From NCBI GenBank assembly GCA_044350415.1, contig JBILHQ010000003.1:3980-67979 (forward strand): DNA of 64,000 nt. Direction: 5' to 3'. The notes under the pieces are model-generated. The model was given only the letters and a program-made list of their open reading frames with translations, was not told the DNA's origin and made no database searches. The position numbers and the translations under genes are program-made. Below, piece after piece: positions 28,113 to 37,167 of the stretch. The stretch comes from M3007 sp044350415 (lineage in GTDB: Bacteria > Bacteroidota > Bacteroidia > Chitinophagales > Saprospiraceae). The number at the start of each line of letters is the position of its first letter. Position 1 is the stretch's first letter.

Positions 28113-29390
28113 ATGTCCAACATGGGAGATTTATCGCTCAAATACCGACTACTCGCATGGGCTAATCGCCAGGAGACCGCTGTTTTTTTGGACAACAATG
28201 AATATCCCTCCATAGAGGAACAGGGCTGGGAATGCCTGGCTGCTGTAGGAGTCACCGACGCTGTAGCGGTAAATACTGGTTCCGCCCGACAGTCGTTGCG
28301 GCAACTCCGGGACCGCAATCCAGGCAAATGGTTGTTGGGGTATTTGGCCTATGACCTGAAAAATGAAGTAGAGGATCTTTCGTCTTCCCATTTCGACGCA
28401 CTCGGTTGGCCCGATTTGTTTTTCTTTTGTCCGGAAACCGTAGTGGGCATCCGCGCCGGGAAACTGATCGTTTTTGATGCACAATTGCCAGAAATGGAGA
28501 TCAAAAATGCCATAGTGGCATCATTGCCTGTGTCGCCTTTTTTTCCGGAAAATAGTATCATTCTGGAACCGCGCATCAGTAAAGAAGTGTATCTGTATCT
28601 GGTTGAGGCCATCAGGGGGCATATTGGGGGGGGGGATATTTATGAGATGAATTTTTGTCAAGAATTTTATGCCGAAAATGTAGATATTGATCCAGCGGGT
28701 ATTTTTGTTCAACTCAATGAAATTTCGCGGGCACCCTTCGCTACCTTTTTTAAAAACGACCATTTGTCGCTTATTTGTGGCAGCCCGGAGCGTTTTTTGC
28801 AAAAAAAAGGGGAGATGCTCGTTACCCAGCCGATCAAAGGTACCCGCAAAAGAAGCGCTGATCCATTGGAAGATGCCGCTATCCGGGAGGAACTTTTTTA
28901 CAGCGAAAAGGACCGGTCAGAAAATGTGATGATCGTCGATTTGGTGCGCAACGACCTGTCGCGCAATTGCCTTCCGGGTACCGTCATTGTCGATGAATTA
29001 TTCGGTATTTATTCTTTTCCGACCGTACACCAAATGATTTCCACCGTCAGGGGGACGCTTCCTGCAGGCGATGACGGACTGGATGCCTTGTTCGATGCCT
29101 TTCCAATGGGCAGTATGACCGGAGCCCCGAAAGTGATGGCCATGCAGCTCATTGAACAATACGAAACAACCCGCCGCGGACTGTATTCAGGTGCTGTTGG
29201 GTATTTTGCGCCAAACGGCGACTTCGACTTCAATGTGGTGATCAGAAGCCTGCAATATAATGCCAAAAACAAGTACTTATCCTGCTCCGTTGGCGGAGCA
29301 ATTGTGTACGATTCTGTACCGGAACAGGAGTATGAAGAATGTTTAGTAAAAATAGCCGCGATCAGGAAGACACTGGAAGGTAAAAAGTAA
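28113..29390 (+). CDS. pabB: Aminodeoxychorismate synthase component I (PabB-type)
   Basis: This 425-aa chorismate-utilising enzyme is on the p-aminobenzoate route to folate. The diagnostic PIKGT motif with Lys242 separates it from anthranilate synthase, which has PIAGT. Further motifs are GSPERFL, DRSENVMIVDLVRNDLSR, FPMGSMTGAPKVMAM and GLYSGAVGYF. The glutamine amidotransferase partner is not in the window. Codons 172-174 (Gly-Gly-Gly) are written by a run of ten G (28626-28635), a slippage-prone tract. The start may be at 28113 or the next ATG at 28122. FolB lies 30 kb away, so it is not one folate operon. Confidence 0.88.
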   Translation: MSNMGDLSLKYRLLAWANRQETAVFLDNNEYPSIEEQGWECLAAVGVTDAVAVNTGSARQSLRQLRDRNPGKWLLGYLAYDLKNEVEDLSSSHFDALGWPDLFFFCPETVVGIRAGKLIVFDAQLPEMEIKNAIVASLPVSPFFPENSIILEPRISKEVYLYLVEAIRGHIGGGDIYEMNFCQEFYAENVDIDPAGIFVQLNEISRAPFATFFKNDHLSLICGSPERFLQKKGEMLVTQPIKGTRKRSADPLEDAAIREELFYSEKDRSENVMIVDLVRNDLSRNCLPGTVIVDELFGIYSFPTVHQMISTVRGTLPAGDDGLDALFDAFPMGSMTGAPKVMAMQLIEQYETTRRGLYSGAVGYFAPNGDFDFNVVIRSLQYNAKNKYLSCSVGGAIVYDSVPEQEYEECLVKIAAIRKTLEGKK

Positions 29391-29410
29391 TTTAATTTGG
29401 GCTTAGCGCT

Positions 29411-29418
29411 TATATTTG
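29411..29418 (+). promoter_or_regulatory. -7 box TATATTTG before moxR
   Basis: TATATTTG lies 7 bp upstream of the ATG at 29426, implying a very short or absent leader. Confidence 0.5.
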
Positions 29419-29425
29419 CGCCATT

Positions 29426-30421
29426 ATGCAAATACCACCTGATATAACTGCATTAAACGAAGAAATTCGCCAGGAATCTGCTTTCCTGGATTTGCTTTTT
29501 GCAGAAACCTCGCGCACTATCGTGGGCCAGCAGGCTATGATCGAGCGTCTTTTGATAGGACTGCTCACCAAAGGCCATATTTTGTTGGAAGGGATGCCCG
29601 GACTGGCCAAAACCCTGGCAATTAAAACGCTCGCACAGGCGATTGATGCAAAGTTCAATCGAATACAGTTTACTCCCGATTTACTTCCAGCGGATGTGAT
29701 TGGTACGATGGTATACAATCCGTCACAGTCGGAGTTTACCGTCAGGAAGGGGCCCATTTTCTCCAATTTGGTGTTGGCTGATGAGATTAACCGGGCACCA
29801 GCCAAGGTGCAAAGCGCGCTGCTCGAAGCGATGCAGGAGCGACAAGTAACTATCGGTAATGAAACCTTTGGTCTGGAAGAACCATTTTTAGTGTTGGCGA
29901 CCCAGAATCCTATTGATCAGGAAGGGACTTATCCGCTTCCGGAAGCACAAATGGACCGTTTTTTATTAAAAGTAAAAATCGGTTATCCGAATAAGGAAGA
30001 AGAGCGCGACATTATCCGCCGCAACCTGAGTAACCATTCGCCGCAAATACAGCCGGTGGTAAAAGCGGCGGTACTGTTGCGCGCCCGTACTGTGCTCGAT
30101 CGGGTGTATATGGATGAAAAAATCGAGCAGTATATCATTGATCTCGTATTTGCTACCCGTAAGCCAGCGGAATACGGCTTGAAAAATATGGCACCGCTGA
30201 TCAGTTACGGCGGCTCGCCCCGTGCGTCTATTGCCCTGGCTCAGGCATCCCGTGCAATGGCTTTCCTGCGCAGGCGGGGATATGTGATTCCTGAAGATGT
30301 ACGTGCTATTGCTTATGATGTTTTGCGCCATAGAATTGGCTTGACCTATGAAGCAGAAGCACAAGGGATTGGCCAGGAAGAAATCATCAGCCGTTTATTA
30401 CAAACGGTGCCTGTACCATGA
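29426..30421 (+). CDS. MoxR-family AAA+ ATPase
   Basis: This 331-aa ATPase has Walker A GMPGLAKT (56-63), Walker B LVLADEINRAPAK with Asp119/Glu120, and sensor-1 LVLATQNPIDQEGTYPLPEAQMDRF. These are chaperone-like proteins that usually activate partner VWA-domain proteins. The expected bat/VWA genes do not follow here: the next gene is a proline racemase-type enzyme whose ATG overlaps this stop (ATGA at 30418-30421). Translational coupling is likely, although the functional link is unclear. Confidence 0.92.
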   Translation: MQIPPDITALNEEIRQESAFLDLLFAETSRTIVGQQAMIERLLIGLLTKGHILLEGMPGLAKTLAIKTLAQAIDAKFNRIQFTPDLLPADVIGTMVYNPSQSEFTVRKGPIFSNLVLADEINRAPAKVQSALLEAMQERQVTIGNETFGLEEPFLVLATQNPIDQEGTYPLPEAQMDRFLLKVKIGYPNKEEERDIIRRNLSNHSPQIQPVVKAAVLLRARTVLDRVYMDEKIEQYIIDLVFATRKPAEYGLKNMAPLISYGGSPRASIALAQASRAMAFLRRRGYVIPEDVRAIAYDVLRHRIGLTYEAEAQGIGQEEIISRLLQTVPVP

Positions 30422-31416
30422 ATAAAACGTTCTTTTGTATCGATGGCCATACCTGCGGGAATCCGGTAAGGTTGGTGGCAGGCGGTGGGCCTGTGTTGGA
30501 AGGTGCTGATATGAGTGAAAAACGCCAACATTTTCTGCGCGAATACGATTGGATTCGCCGGGGGCTGATGTTTGAGCCGCGTGGCCATGATATGATGAGC
30601 GGGAGCATTTTATTCCCGCCCCATGATCCGGAAAATGATGTGGCTGTTCTTTTTATTGAGACCTCCGGGTGCTTGCCGATGTGTGGCCACGGATTAATAG
30701 GCACGGTAACCATTGCTGTTGAACATGGGTTGGTGAAGCCGAAAATACCAGGATGCCTTCGGGTAGAAACCCCTGCCGGTCTTATTCACGTGACTTATGA
30801 GCAGGTGGGCAAAAAAGTAAAATGGGTGGAATTAACCAATGTGCCGGCGTACCTCGCTGCTGAAAAAATCGAGGCGGAATGCCCTGATTTAGGAATGCTG
30901 ACTCTTGATGTGGCTTACGGCGGCAATTTTTATGCTATCGTGGATGTCCAGCAAAACTTTCCCGGACTCGAGCATTTCAGGGGGGAACAATTGATTGCCT
31001 GGAGCAGGCACCTTCGGCGGGTCATCAACGAGCAACATACTTTTGTACATCCTGAAAATCCAACGATTAACGGATTGAGTCACTTGCTCTGGACCGGCAA
31101 AACGATGGACCCCACTTCTACTGCCCGCAACGCCGTGTTTTATGGCGATAAGGCCATAGACCGTTCGCCTTGTGGTACCGGCACCAGTGCCCGTATGGCA
31201 CAATGGTACACCAAAGGATTACTCCGGCCTGGCGATGAGTTTGTGCACGAGAGTATCATCGGATCGAAATTTATCGGGCGTATTGCAGAAGAAACCACGG
31301 TGGCGGGTAGACCTGCCATCCGGCCATCTATCCAGGGTTGGGCGATGGTGACAGGGTATAATCAGATCATTCTGGATGATGAGGACCCGTATTGGGAAGG
31401 ATTCCAGGTAATTTGA
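30418..31416 (+). CDS. Proline racemase family protein, probably 4-hydroxyproline 2-epimerase
   Basis: This 332-aa enzyme has the two catalytic cysteines of the epimerase/racemase class: Cys89 in LPMCGHG and Cys252 in DRSPCGTGTSARMA. Both Cys are present, so it is not the dehydratase subclass, which has Thr. The N-terminal FCIDGHTCGNPVRLV is typical of 4-hydroxyproline epimerases. It would interconvert trans-4-hydroxy-L-proline and cis-4-hydroxy-D-proline. Downstream hydroxyproline genes are not seen. The start overlaps the MoxR stop. Confidence 0.88.
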   Translation: MNKTFFCIDGHTCGNPVRLVAGGGPVLEGADMSEKRQHFLREYDWIRRGLMFEPRGHDMMSGSILFPPHDPENDVAVLFIETSGCLPMCGHGLIGTVTIAVEHGLVKPKIPGCLRVETPAGLIHVTYEQVGKKVKWVELTNVPAYLAAEKIEAECPDLGMLTLDVAYGGNFYAIVDVQQNFPGLEHFRGEQLIAWSRHLRRVINEQHTFVHPENPTINGLSHLLWTGKTMDPTSTARNAVFYGDKAIDRSPCGTGTSARMAQWYTKGLLRPGDEFVHESIIGSKFIGRIAEETTVAGRPAIRPSIQGWAMVTGYNQIILDDEDPYWEGFQVI

Positions 31417-31493
31417 ATATTGGTTATTTAATGCCTGAAGCACTGTTTCCAATTCTATTTATAGCATAGCGGCAATTTGCGCAGGCTCAATGC

Positions 31494-31739
31494 CTAGCTT
31501 TTGATGAAGATTGAGAATGTTTTTTTAAGATTTTCGGCCTGCTGCGCATGTTGTGCTGCTTCATGCGGAAGGTCTTTTTCTCTTAGTTTTTGTTTCAGAA
31601 AAAGTACGTAATTATCTCTGAGGCTTTGTCCGTATGCCAAGGCTTTTTCTCTTCCTGTCATATCTTCTTTATTCTCTTTTTCAAAATAGTATTTTTGAAA
31701 AACTACCTCATCTTCTCCGGGTAATCTAATGTAAAGCAA
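31494..31739 (-). pseudogene. C-terminal fragment of an unrecognised AT-rich gene
   Basis: The open frame of 81 codons starts only at a TTG and has no ATG start ahead of its conserved-looking part. The text LPGEDEVVFQKYYFEKENKE and GREKALAYGQSLRDNYVLFL is compositionally a real protein tail with many charged residues and helices. Its base composition is clearly more AT-rich than the flanking phospholipase and epimerase genes. It could be the end of a PD-(D/E)XK/Rpn-type gene, but I cannot support that. It lies 5 bp after the patatin stop, which probably replaced its 5' part. Confidence 0.4.
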
Positions 31740-31744
31740 AAAGC

Positions 31745-33814
31745 CTACATCCGGTATGTGGCTTCTCCCGGAGGAGCCTCCGGAGCACGTGGTGCAGGTG
31801 CTTCCTCCTCCATCTCTTTGGTACTTTCAAATACCGTCTCCTCCACCATTGGTTTGAACAGCGGTGTGCCGTAATCGAACCAATTGACCAATTGATCGAC
31901 ACTCAGATCCCCGGCCTGCTCTTCCGGCGAATACAGCCCCAACACATCTGCACCGATAAATTGTCCCAGTTGGTAATAGGCTTCCCATTGGATGGCATCA
32001 AAAAACTGGTCGCTGGTAGATTCGTGCGGAAAGTCGGGGTGGTAAATTTTATACTTGTACGTCCCATATTTCAACGGATCTTCCTTGTCGGAAAGTACAG
32101 ACTTGCCCATCGGGGCTGTTACAGATGACTTGACGTAAATAAAGGTGCCGGTTTTTACCGGTTTATCAAAATTCACGATATTGCTTATTTCCTTGCCCGT
32201 TGCTGGATCAATTGTTTTTTCATCCACCCAATACTGGTAAATATCGGCAATCGCAAAACGTTGTTTGGAGTACACACTCGAAGGGCGCGGTGTGATTACA
32301 TCCTCCGGAGCCTGGTCTTCCCGGAAACGAATTTCAAGGCCCAGTTCGTTCCTTGCCCTGATCAGCAGGTTGTTCAGGTCAAAAAATGCATACGATTTGT
32401 CTTCACCTGCATCCACAGATATAATGAGTTTACAGCCACGCCGCAATAACTCGTAAACACCTAAGTTTTCAATATGGCCTCCGTCAGAGATATTCACCAT
32501 CTTATTACTCGTGCCAATGCGCCCAAACAATTCTTTAAAAAAGTACCATGGCCACCAAACGATGCCATACGATTTTTTTAAAATCAACGGGTTGGAAATC
32601 CAAAATCCCAACCGGAAATTAAACAGCGTCATGAACACGCTGAGAACCGGGTTGGAATAAATCCCCAGTCCGGGGTTCACTGCTGCTGCGGAAATGGTTA
32701 CAGCCGCAGGTAAAGTCATTTTTTTATAATCCCAATAAGCCTGAGTCGGTACGTAGGCCGTGAGTTTCGAGCCACAGAATAAAGGGCTTAATAAAAAATA
32801 GTCGCTCGCTTTGGAGCCTTTAAATTTGGCATCACCAGTAGGGGCCTGAAGGTTGAGGCACGTATTAAACAATGGATAAGGCGCAATATAATCTTCTATT
32901 TTATCACTTTTGGCATTATACAGGTCCTTTATTGCCATATTTCTATGCTTTCCGGAAAAGCACAAAAAAAGATCTGCCAATTGTTTGCGGTAATACCGGT
33001 GAAAGCTCAAGGCATTTGGATTGGCCAAATACCCCAAAATAATCAACCCGACAATGTAAAGCAAATACCGTGGAACGCTATCTGCTGAAACAACCTCGTC
33101 CGGTTGAAAACGCCCAATCAAAAAGACGGTAATAATTAAGACCATAACAATAGCAATCAATGCCTCAATCCTGTTGAATATTTTCGAAACACTTAAATTG
33201 AAATTCATACTAATATTCACCACAAAATGCACCGCCATTAAAGCTAGTAAAATGTCGTCGCCAATTTCATAAATACTTGATTTTGTCGAGTCTCCTCCCC
33301 ATTGGGGTATAGGGTTCATGATGCCCACCCCTACGCTGCACAGGTACAATAAGTAAGCTATCGCACCGAACAACAGTGGGCTCACCAAACTCATAGCCCA
33401 ACTCACCAAAAAGCCAATCAATAGCAAAAAACCATTGATATTCTTATAAATACCTCTTCCTGGAATCATATATTCACCATGTTGGCGCATGGCATCAGTG
33501 TGCTCGGCTGTAAATAGCTCATTGTAATCGGCTTTTTCCTTCAGCGTTCCCTGTATGTAAGAGTGGGTATAGCCCCCGCCCGAAACGGTACTCAGGTAAT
33601 CCGCTTTTTTCAGAATACCAAACCGATTGAGTGTGCGCAGAAAACCAAGATTGATCGTCGCCGACCGGATGCCACCGCCCGATAATGCGATTCCAAACCA
33701 GCTGCCAGTATTGGGGTTGATGCCTAATTTCTCCCGGCGCAGCTGGAGATGTTCCTGCTCCTGTTCAATAACGTCCTTCAGCGTAAGGTCTGTTTGTACG
33801 GGTGCTTTTTTCAT
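31745..33814 (-). CDS. Patatin-like phospholipase with internal membrane helices (1)
   Basis: This protein is about 689 aa if started at the ATG 33812-33814 (MKKAPVQTDLTLKDV). The frame is open to 33835, but that start lies inside a palindromic element. The patatin oxyanion loop is ALSGGGIRSATINLG, the nucleophile Ser lies in YLSTVSGGGYTHSY, and the catalytic Asp is in NISDGGHIENLGVYELLRRG (about residue 440 onward). Four hydrophobic segments between the Ser and Asp regions (for example LLLIGFLVSWAMSL, ALIAIVMVLIITVFLIG) place it in the inner membrane. The C-terminal tail is Glu/Pro/Ala-rich. It would hydrolyse acyl chains of phospholipids. Confidence 0.88.
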   Translation of the reverse strand: MKKAPVQTDLTLKDVIEQEQEHLQLRREKLGINPNTGSWFGIALSGGGIRSATINLGFLRTLNRFGILKKADYLSTVSGGGYTHSYIQGTLKEKADYNELFTAEHTDAMRQHGEYMIPGRGIYKNINGFLLLIGFLVSWAMSLVSPLLFGAIAYLLYLCSVGVGIMNPIPQWGGDSTKSSIYEIGDDILLALMAVHFVVNISMNFNLSVSKIFNRIEALIAIVMVLIITVFLIGRFQPDEVVSADSVPRYLLYIVGLIILGYLANPNALSFHRYYRKQLADLFLCFSGKHRNMAIKDLYNAKSDKIEDYIAPYPLFNTCLNLQAPTGDAKFKGSKASDYFLLSPLFCGSKLTAYVPTQAYWDYKKMTLPAAVTISAAAVNPGLGIYSNPVLSVFMTLFNFRLGFWISNPLILKKSYGIVWWPWYFFKELFGRIGTSNKMVNISDGGHIENLGVYELLRRGCKLIISVDAGEDKSYAFFDLNNLLIRARNELGLEIRFREDQAPEDVITPRPSSVYSKQRFAIADIYQYWVDEKTIDPATGKEISNIVNFDKPVKTGTFIYVKSSVTAPMGKSVLSDKEDPLKYGTYKYKIYHPDFPHESTSDQFFDAIQWEAYYQLGQFIGADVLGLYSPEEQAGDLSVDQLVNWFDYGTPLFKPMVEETVFESTKEMEEEAPAPRAPEAPPGEATYRM

Positions 33815-33829
33815 AAGTTGGTGTATTTT

Positions 33830-33877
33830 GAGCATGCCTAGATTTTTTTTCAGAAAGGAGGAATTCCGGACATGTTC
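33830..33877. repeat. Short palindromic element resembling MITE-like element B
   Basis: The left GAGCATGCCTAGATTTTTTT and right end GGAATTCCGGACATGTTC are imperfect complements. The ends resemble the termini of the 18568-18723 element (GAGCATGTCTGGAATTTTTT). It covers the upstream ATG of the phospholipase gene. Confidence 0.5.
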
Positions 33878-33975
33878 TTATTAAGCAGGAGGCAAATATA
33901 CATTATTGTATAGCAATATTTTCGCAGGAGCATATGAATTGGCAGAATGTTTGGGACCTTCTTGTCCATATATTG

Positions 33976-33983
33976 TACCTTTG
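33976..33983 (+). promoter_or_regulatory. -7 box TACCTTTG before the aldehyde dehydrogenase gene
   Basis: TACCTTTG with TTTG at 33950-33953 (22-bp spacing) precedes the GTG start at 34019. Confidence 0.55.
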
Positions 33984-34018
33984 TACTTCATTTTTATGTG
34001 ACCTAAACAAATAATAGC

Positions 34019-35551
34019 GTGCAACCAAAAGAATTTTTGCGCAAACTCGGCCTAAAAGCCAAAAATGCAGGCACCTGGACTGGCCAGGAAAGTCTCCCGG
34101 GCAGTGCTCGTTCTATTCAAAGCTTTTCGCCTGTCGATGGCGAATTGATCGGCGCTGTCACCACCACCACCCGCGACCAGTACGATCAGGTCGTGGCGCG
34201 TGCACAGGATGCCTTTAAGGTTTGGCGGGAAATGCCCGCCCCCAAACGCGGAGAAATCGTACGTCAATATGGCGATGTATTGCGCCAATATAAAGATCCC
34301 CTTGGCCGCCTGGTGAGTTATGAAATGGGTAAAAGCCTTCAGGAAGGATGGGGTGAAGTACAGGAAATGATCGATATCTGTGATTTTGCAGTCGGCCTTT
34401 CCCGCCAGTTGTATGGCCTGACCATGCACTCTGAGCGGCCGGCTCACCGCATGTACGAACAGTGGCACCCACTGGGGATTGTGGGTATTGTGTCCGCATT
34501 CAACTTTCCGGTGGCGGTGTGGTCCTGGAATGCTTGTATTGCCTGGGTTTGTGGCGATGTATGTATCTGGAAAGCATCAGAAAAAACGCCCTTGTGTGCT
34601 GTAGCATGCCAGTTGTTGTTTCAAAAAGTATTAAAAACCAACAACTTGCCAGAGGGTATCTCTGCTATTATCAATGGCGATTACAGGGTTGGTGAATACA
34701 TGACCAAAGACACGCGTGTTCCGCTGATTAGTGCAACAGGTAGCACCCGTATGGGCAAAATCGTGGGTAAAACGGTGGCAGAACGGCTCGGTCGCTCCCT
34801 GCTCGAATTGGGCGGCAACAATGCCATCATTATTACGCCATCTGCCGACCTGAAAATTGTGCTTACCGGCGCAGTATTTGGCGCAGTAGGTACTGCGGGA
34901 CAGCGCTGTACTTCCACCCGCAGGCTCATTATTCACTCCAGTATGTATAATGAGGTGAAAAATGCCCTGGTCAATGCTTATAAACAACTGCGTATTGGCG
35001 ACCCATTGGATGCCAATATGCACGTAGGACCACTCATCGATAAAGGTGCGGTACAAAATTACCTGAATTCCATAGAAGCCGTTAAAAAAGCGGGCGGAAA
35101 AATGGCCGTTGAAGGCGGTGTGCTGGAAGGGAAAGGCTACGAAAGTGGCTGTTACGTAAAACCTTGTGTCGCAGAAGCCCAAAATGATTGGGAAATCGTA
35201 CAACACGAGACTTTTGCCCCGATTCTTTACCTCATTAAATACGACACTTTGGAAGAGGCTATCGCCCTCCAGAATGGTGTCCCGCAAGGGTTATCTTCTG
35301 CCATTATGACCAATAATCTGAAAGAAGCAGAGCGATACCTGTCAACAGCAGGTTCCGATTGCGGTATTGCTAATGTTAATATCGGTACATCCGGTGCAGA
35401 AATTGGCGGCGCTTTTGGCGGCGAAAAAGAAACTGGCGGTGGCCGGGAGTCCGGTTCTGATTCGTGGAAGGCCTATATGCGCCGGCAAACGAATACAATT
35501 AATTATTCAGACGGAATTCCCTTGGCACAGGGAATTAAATTTGATTTTTAA
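34019..35551 (+). CDS. ALDH7-type aldehyde dehydrogenase (aminoadipate-semialdehyde dehydrogenase-like)
   Basis: This 510-aa NAD(P)-dependent aldehyde dehydrogenase starts with GTG; the only nearby ATG (33996) is followed at once by a stop. It has Glu263 in LLELGGNNA and the nucleophile Cys297 in TAGQRCTSTRR. The substrate-entry and C-terminal segments (FNFPVAVWSWNACIAWVCGD, GTSGAEIGGAFGGEKETGGGRESGSDSWK) are those of antiquitin/ALDH7, which oxidises 2-aminoadipate-6-semialdehyde in lysine breakdown. No lysine pathway gene is adjacent. Confidence 0.92.
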   Translation: MQPKEFLRKLGLKAKNAGTWTGQESLPGSARSIQSFSPVDGELIGAVTTTTRDQYDQVVARAQDAFKVWREMPAPKRGEIVRQYGDVLRQYKDPLGRLVSYEMGKSLQEGWGEVQEMIDICDFAVGLSRQLYGLTMHSERPAHRMYEQWHPLGIVGIVSAFNFPVAVWSWNACIAWVCGDVCIWKASEKTPLCAVACQLLFQKVLKTNNLPEGISAIINGDYRVGEYMTKDTRVPLISATGSTRMGKIVGKTVAERLGRSLLELGGNNAIIITPSADLKIVLTGAVFGAVGTAGQRCTSTRRLIIHSSMYNEVKNALVNAYKQLRIGDPLDANMHVGPLIDKGAVQNYLNSIEAVKKAGGKMAVEGGVLEGKGYESGCYVKPCVAEAQNDWEIVQHETFAPILYLIKYDTLEEAIALQNGVPQGLSSAIMTNNLKEAERYLSTAGSDCGIANVNIGTSGAEIGGAFGGEKETGGGRESGSDSWKAYMRRQTNTINYSDGIPLAQGIKFDF

Positions 35552-35729
35552 AGCCACAAAGACTAAGGGCAGGTACAGGATTTTTAAAAAGAAAATCTTA
35601 GGCAAACGCTGAGAAATACTGTTGCAATAGGGGGGGCGAGTTTTGGTGGCCTTATTTTTTTAAAGGTCGATTAATTGCTATTAATAATTTTTTTTAAAAA
35701 AATATTTGTTATTAAATCGTAGATTCACA

Positions 35730-35737
35730 TATCTTTG
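35730..35737 (+). promoter_or_regulatory. -7 box TATCTTTG of a candidate small RNA
   Basis: TATCTTTG followed by GCGCC matches strong Bacteroidota promoters. No plus-strand gene follows for about 1 kb. Confidence 0.5.
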
Positions 35738-35743
35738 CGCCAG

Positions 35744-35873
35744 TTCTTTTTTTAAAAAGTACTTAATTTCTCTTGAAACTTAATTTCACCCCTTTTTGGG
35801 GCGTTTTTAAAATAAATTACGGTAGGAAGATTGATTTTTCATGGGCCGCCCGACGTAAGTTCGGCGGCTTTTT
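35744..35873 (+). ncRNA. Candidate small RNA with terminal hairpin
   Basis: Between the promoter box at 35730-35737 and a terminator-like hairpin (GCCGCC 35845-35850, GGCGGC 35863-35868, five T) lies ~130 nt without a plus-strand ORF. A smaller CACCCC-T5-GGGGCG hairpin with T-run occurs midway (about 35788-35810). It could also end as a ~70-nt RNA there. No known RNA family is recognised. The rest of 35552-35729 is AT-rich and empty. Confidence 0.4.
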
Positions 35874-35956
35874 ATGTTCTCTTCCACTTTTCCCGTATCC
35901 GGTGAATAAGGTCTCAATTTGATCAGCTCATATTCGGCAGTCCTTTTTGGGTCCAT
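35807..35956 (-). CDS. Possible 49-aa protein (uncertain)
   Basis: A minus-strand frame reads MDPKRTAEYELIKLRPYS and on to the end SYRNLF. It is basic and hydrophilic and resembles real coding sequence, but no family is recognised. It overlaps the candidate small RNA on the other strand. An upstream start (36028) would overlap the preceding gene. Confidence 0.25.
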   Translation of the reverse strand: MDPKRTAEYELIKLRPYSPDTGKVEENIKSRRTYVGRPMKNQSSYRNLF

Positions 35957-35996
35957 AACAGAAAAGTTCTTACGACGGATCCTGCCACACTTATTG

Positions 35997-36581
35997 TCAT
36001 TTTTTGGGGGAGCTGTTATAAATAACAATAAATACCATTGCGGCCTTTAGCGAAACTGGAATTTCTGCAGATAATTCATCGGTAACCACCCAATCTCTTG
36101 GATCATTAGCATATTGGACGGCTACCTTATAGGAGCCATGTTTTTTGTCAGTGACATTCCATTCCCCAAAATCACTGGTATACCGACTTTTAAAATCAAG
36201 GGAAATATCGCCGTTAGCGATCCGCCATTGGGAAAAATCGCCACTCCAGATGGTTTTCATAGTAACAATATCTCCATCGAAAGTGCGCAATTCCCAGGAA
36301 GAAGGGTCGTTTTTCCATTTTAATTTAATGGTGCCCTGCCGCGCCTGTATCTCAAAATCCCATTCTGTCCAGTCTTCTTTGGCATCCAGCCAGCGTTGTT
36401 TTATTTCGCCAATTTTCACCTCTTCCACTTCCGCATCGGTGCTGTCAGTTTCGGGTTCGGTCACTTCGGTAGTAAAAAGATCCCAGGCGACAAAAGAATT
36501 ACTCCATTGTGTACTAACGCCGGTGATTTCCTGGGCGGGCAGGGCTTGGGCAAGTAAAAGGAACCAAATAGCTGTTCTCAT
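35997..36581 (-). CDS. Secreted protein with ~28-residue Trp-containing repeats
   Basis: This 194-aa protein has a signal peptide (MRTAIWFLLLAQALPAQ). After an acidic stretch (TEVTEPETDSTDAEVEEVK) it is built of about five units, each with an aromatic, a Asp-Phe/Pro pair and Trp-x-(I/V/L): SNSFVAWDLF, NDPSSWELRT, SGDFSQWRIA, TSDFGEWNVT, ANDPRDWVVT. This pattern predicts a regular beta structure. I do not recognise a named family. It is divergent from ridA. Confidence 0.75.
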   Translation of the reverse strand: MRTAIWFLLLAQALPAQEITGVSTQWSNSFVAWDLFTTEVTEPETDSTDAEVEEVKIGEIKQRWLDAKEDWTEWDFEIQARQGTIKLKWKNDPSSWELRTFDGDIVTMKTIWSGDFSQWRIANGDISLDFKSRYTSDFGEWNVTDKKHGSYKVAVQYANDPRDWVVTDELSAEIPVSLKAAMVFIVIYNSSPKK

Positions 36582-36735
36582 AATTTATCTTTAAAAAAAA
36601 TGAATGAAACGATGTATGCTTCTGCGAAAGTACGCAGATTTGCACTCCTTAAAATACGAGCGTTGTTGTGGTGAAAGCAGAATGGTCTCCCACCGCTGCA
36701 AACGCTCTTACCTTTCCAAATACACAACCTAAAAT

Positions 36736-37167
36736 ATGGAAAAAATTGACGCTCCACAAGCTCCAAAACCAGTCGGTGCTTATCCGCATGCCCGTCGGGT
36801 GGGTAATCTTTTGTTCCTTTCAGGCATTGGTCCAAGGGATCCCCTCACAAATAGCGTTCCCGGCCTGGAAAGAAGTCCTTCAGGGAATTTTATTCAATTC
36901 GATTTTGAGGCGCAGGTGCATTCGGTCATGCAAAATGTGAAATCAGTGTTGGAAGCATCCGGTGCTAAATGGGAAAATCTGGTGGATATTACGGTCTTTC
37001 TTACCGATATGCAACGCGATTTTCATACGTTTAACCAAATTTACGCTACCTACTTTGCCGAACATCAACCCTGCAGAACTACTGTAGGTATTAACAGCCT
37101 GCCCACGCCAATTGCGATCGAATTAAAATGCCTTGCAGTACTGGATGACAACGACACGAAGCGGTGA
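36736..37167 (+). CDS. RidA-family reactive imine deaminase
   Basis: This 143-aa protein of the YjgF/RidA family hydrolyses reactive enamines/imines released by PLP enzymes. Family motifs are APKPVGAYPHA, LLFLSGIGPRDP, SVLEASGAKWENLVDITVFLTDM, and the active-site Arg114 in CRTTVGI with IAIELKCLAV near the end. The stop codon abuts the stop of the convergent phospholipase gene at 37168. Confidence 0.92.
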   Translation: MEKIDAPQAPKPVGAYPHARRVGNLLFLSGIGPRDPLTNSVPGLERSPSGNFIQFDFEAQVHSVMQNVKSVLEASGAKWENLVDITVFLTDMQRDFHTFNQIYATYFAEHQPCRTTVGINSLPTPIAIELKCLAVLDDNDTKR

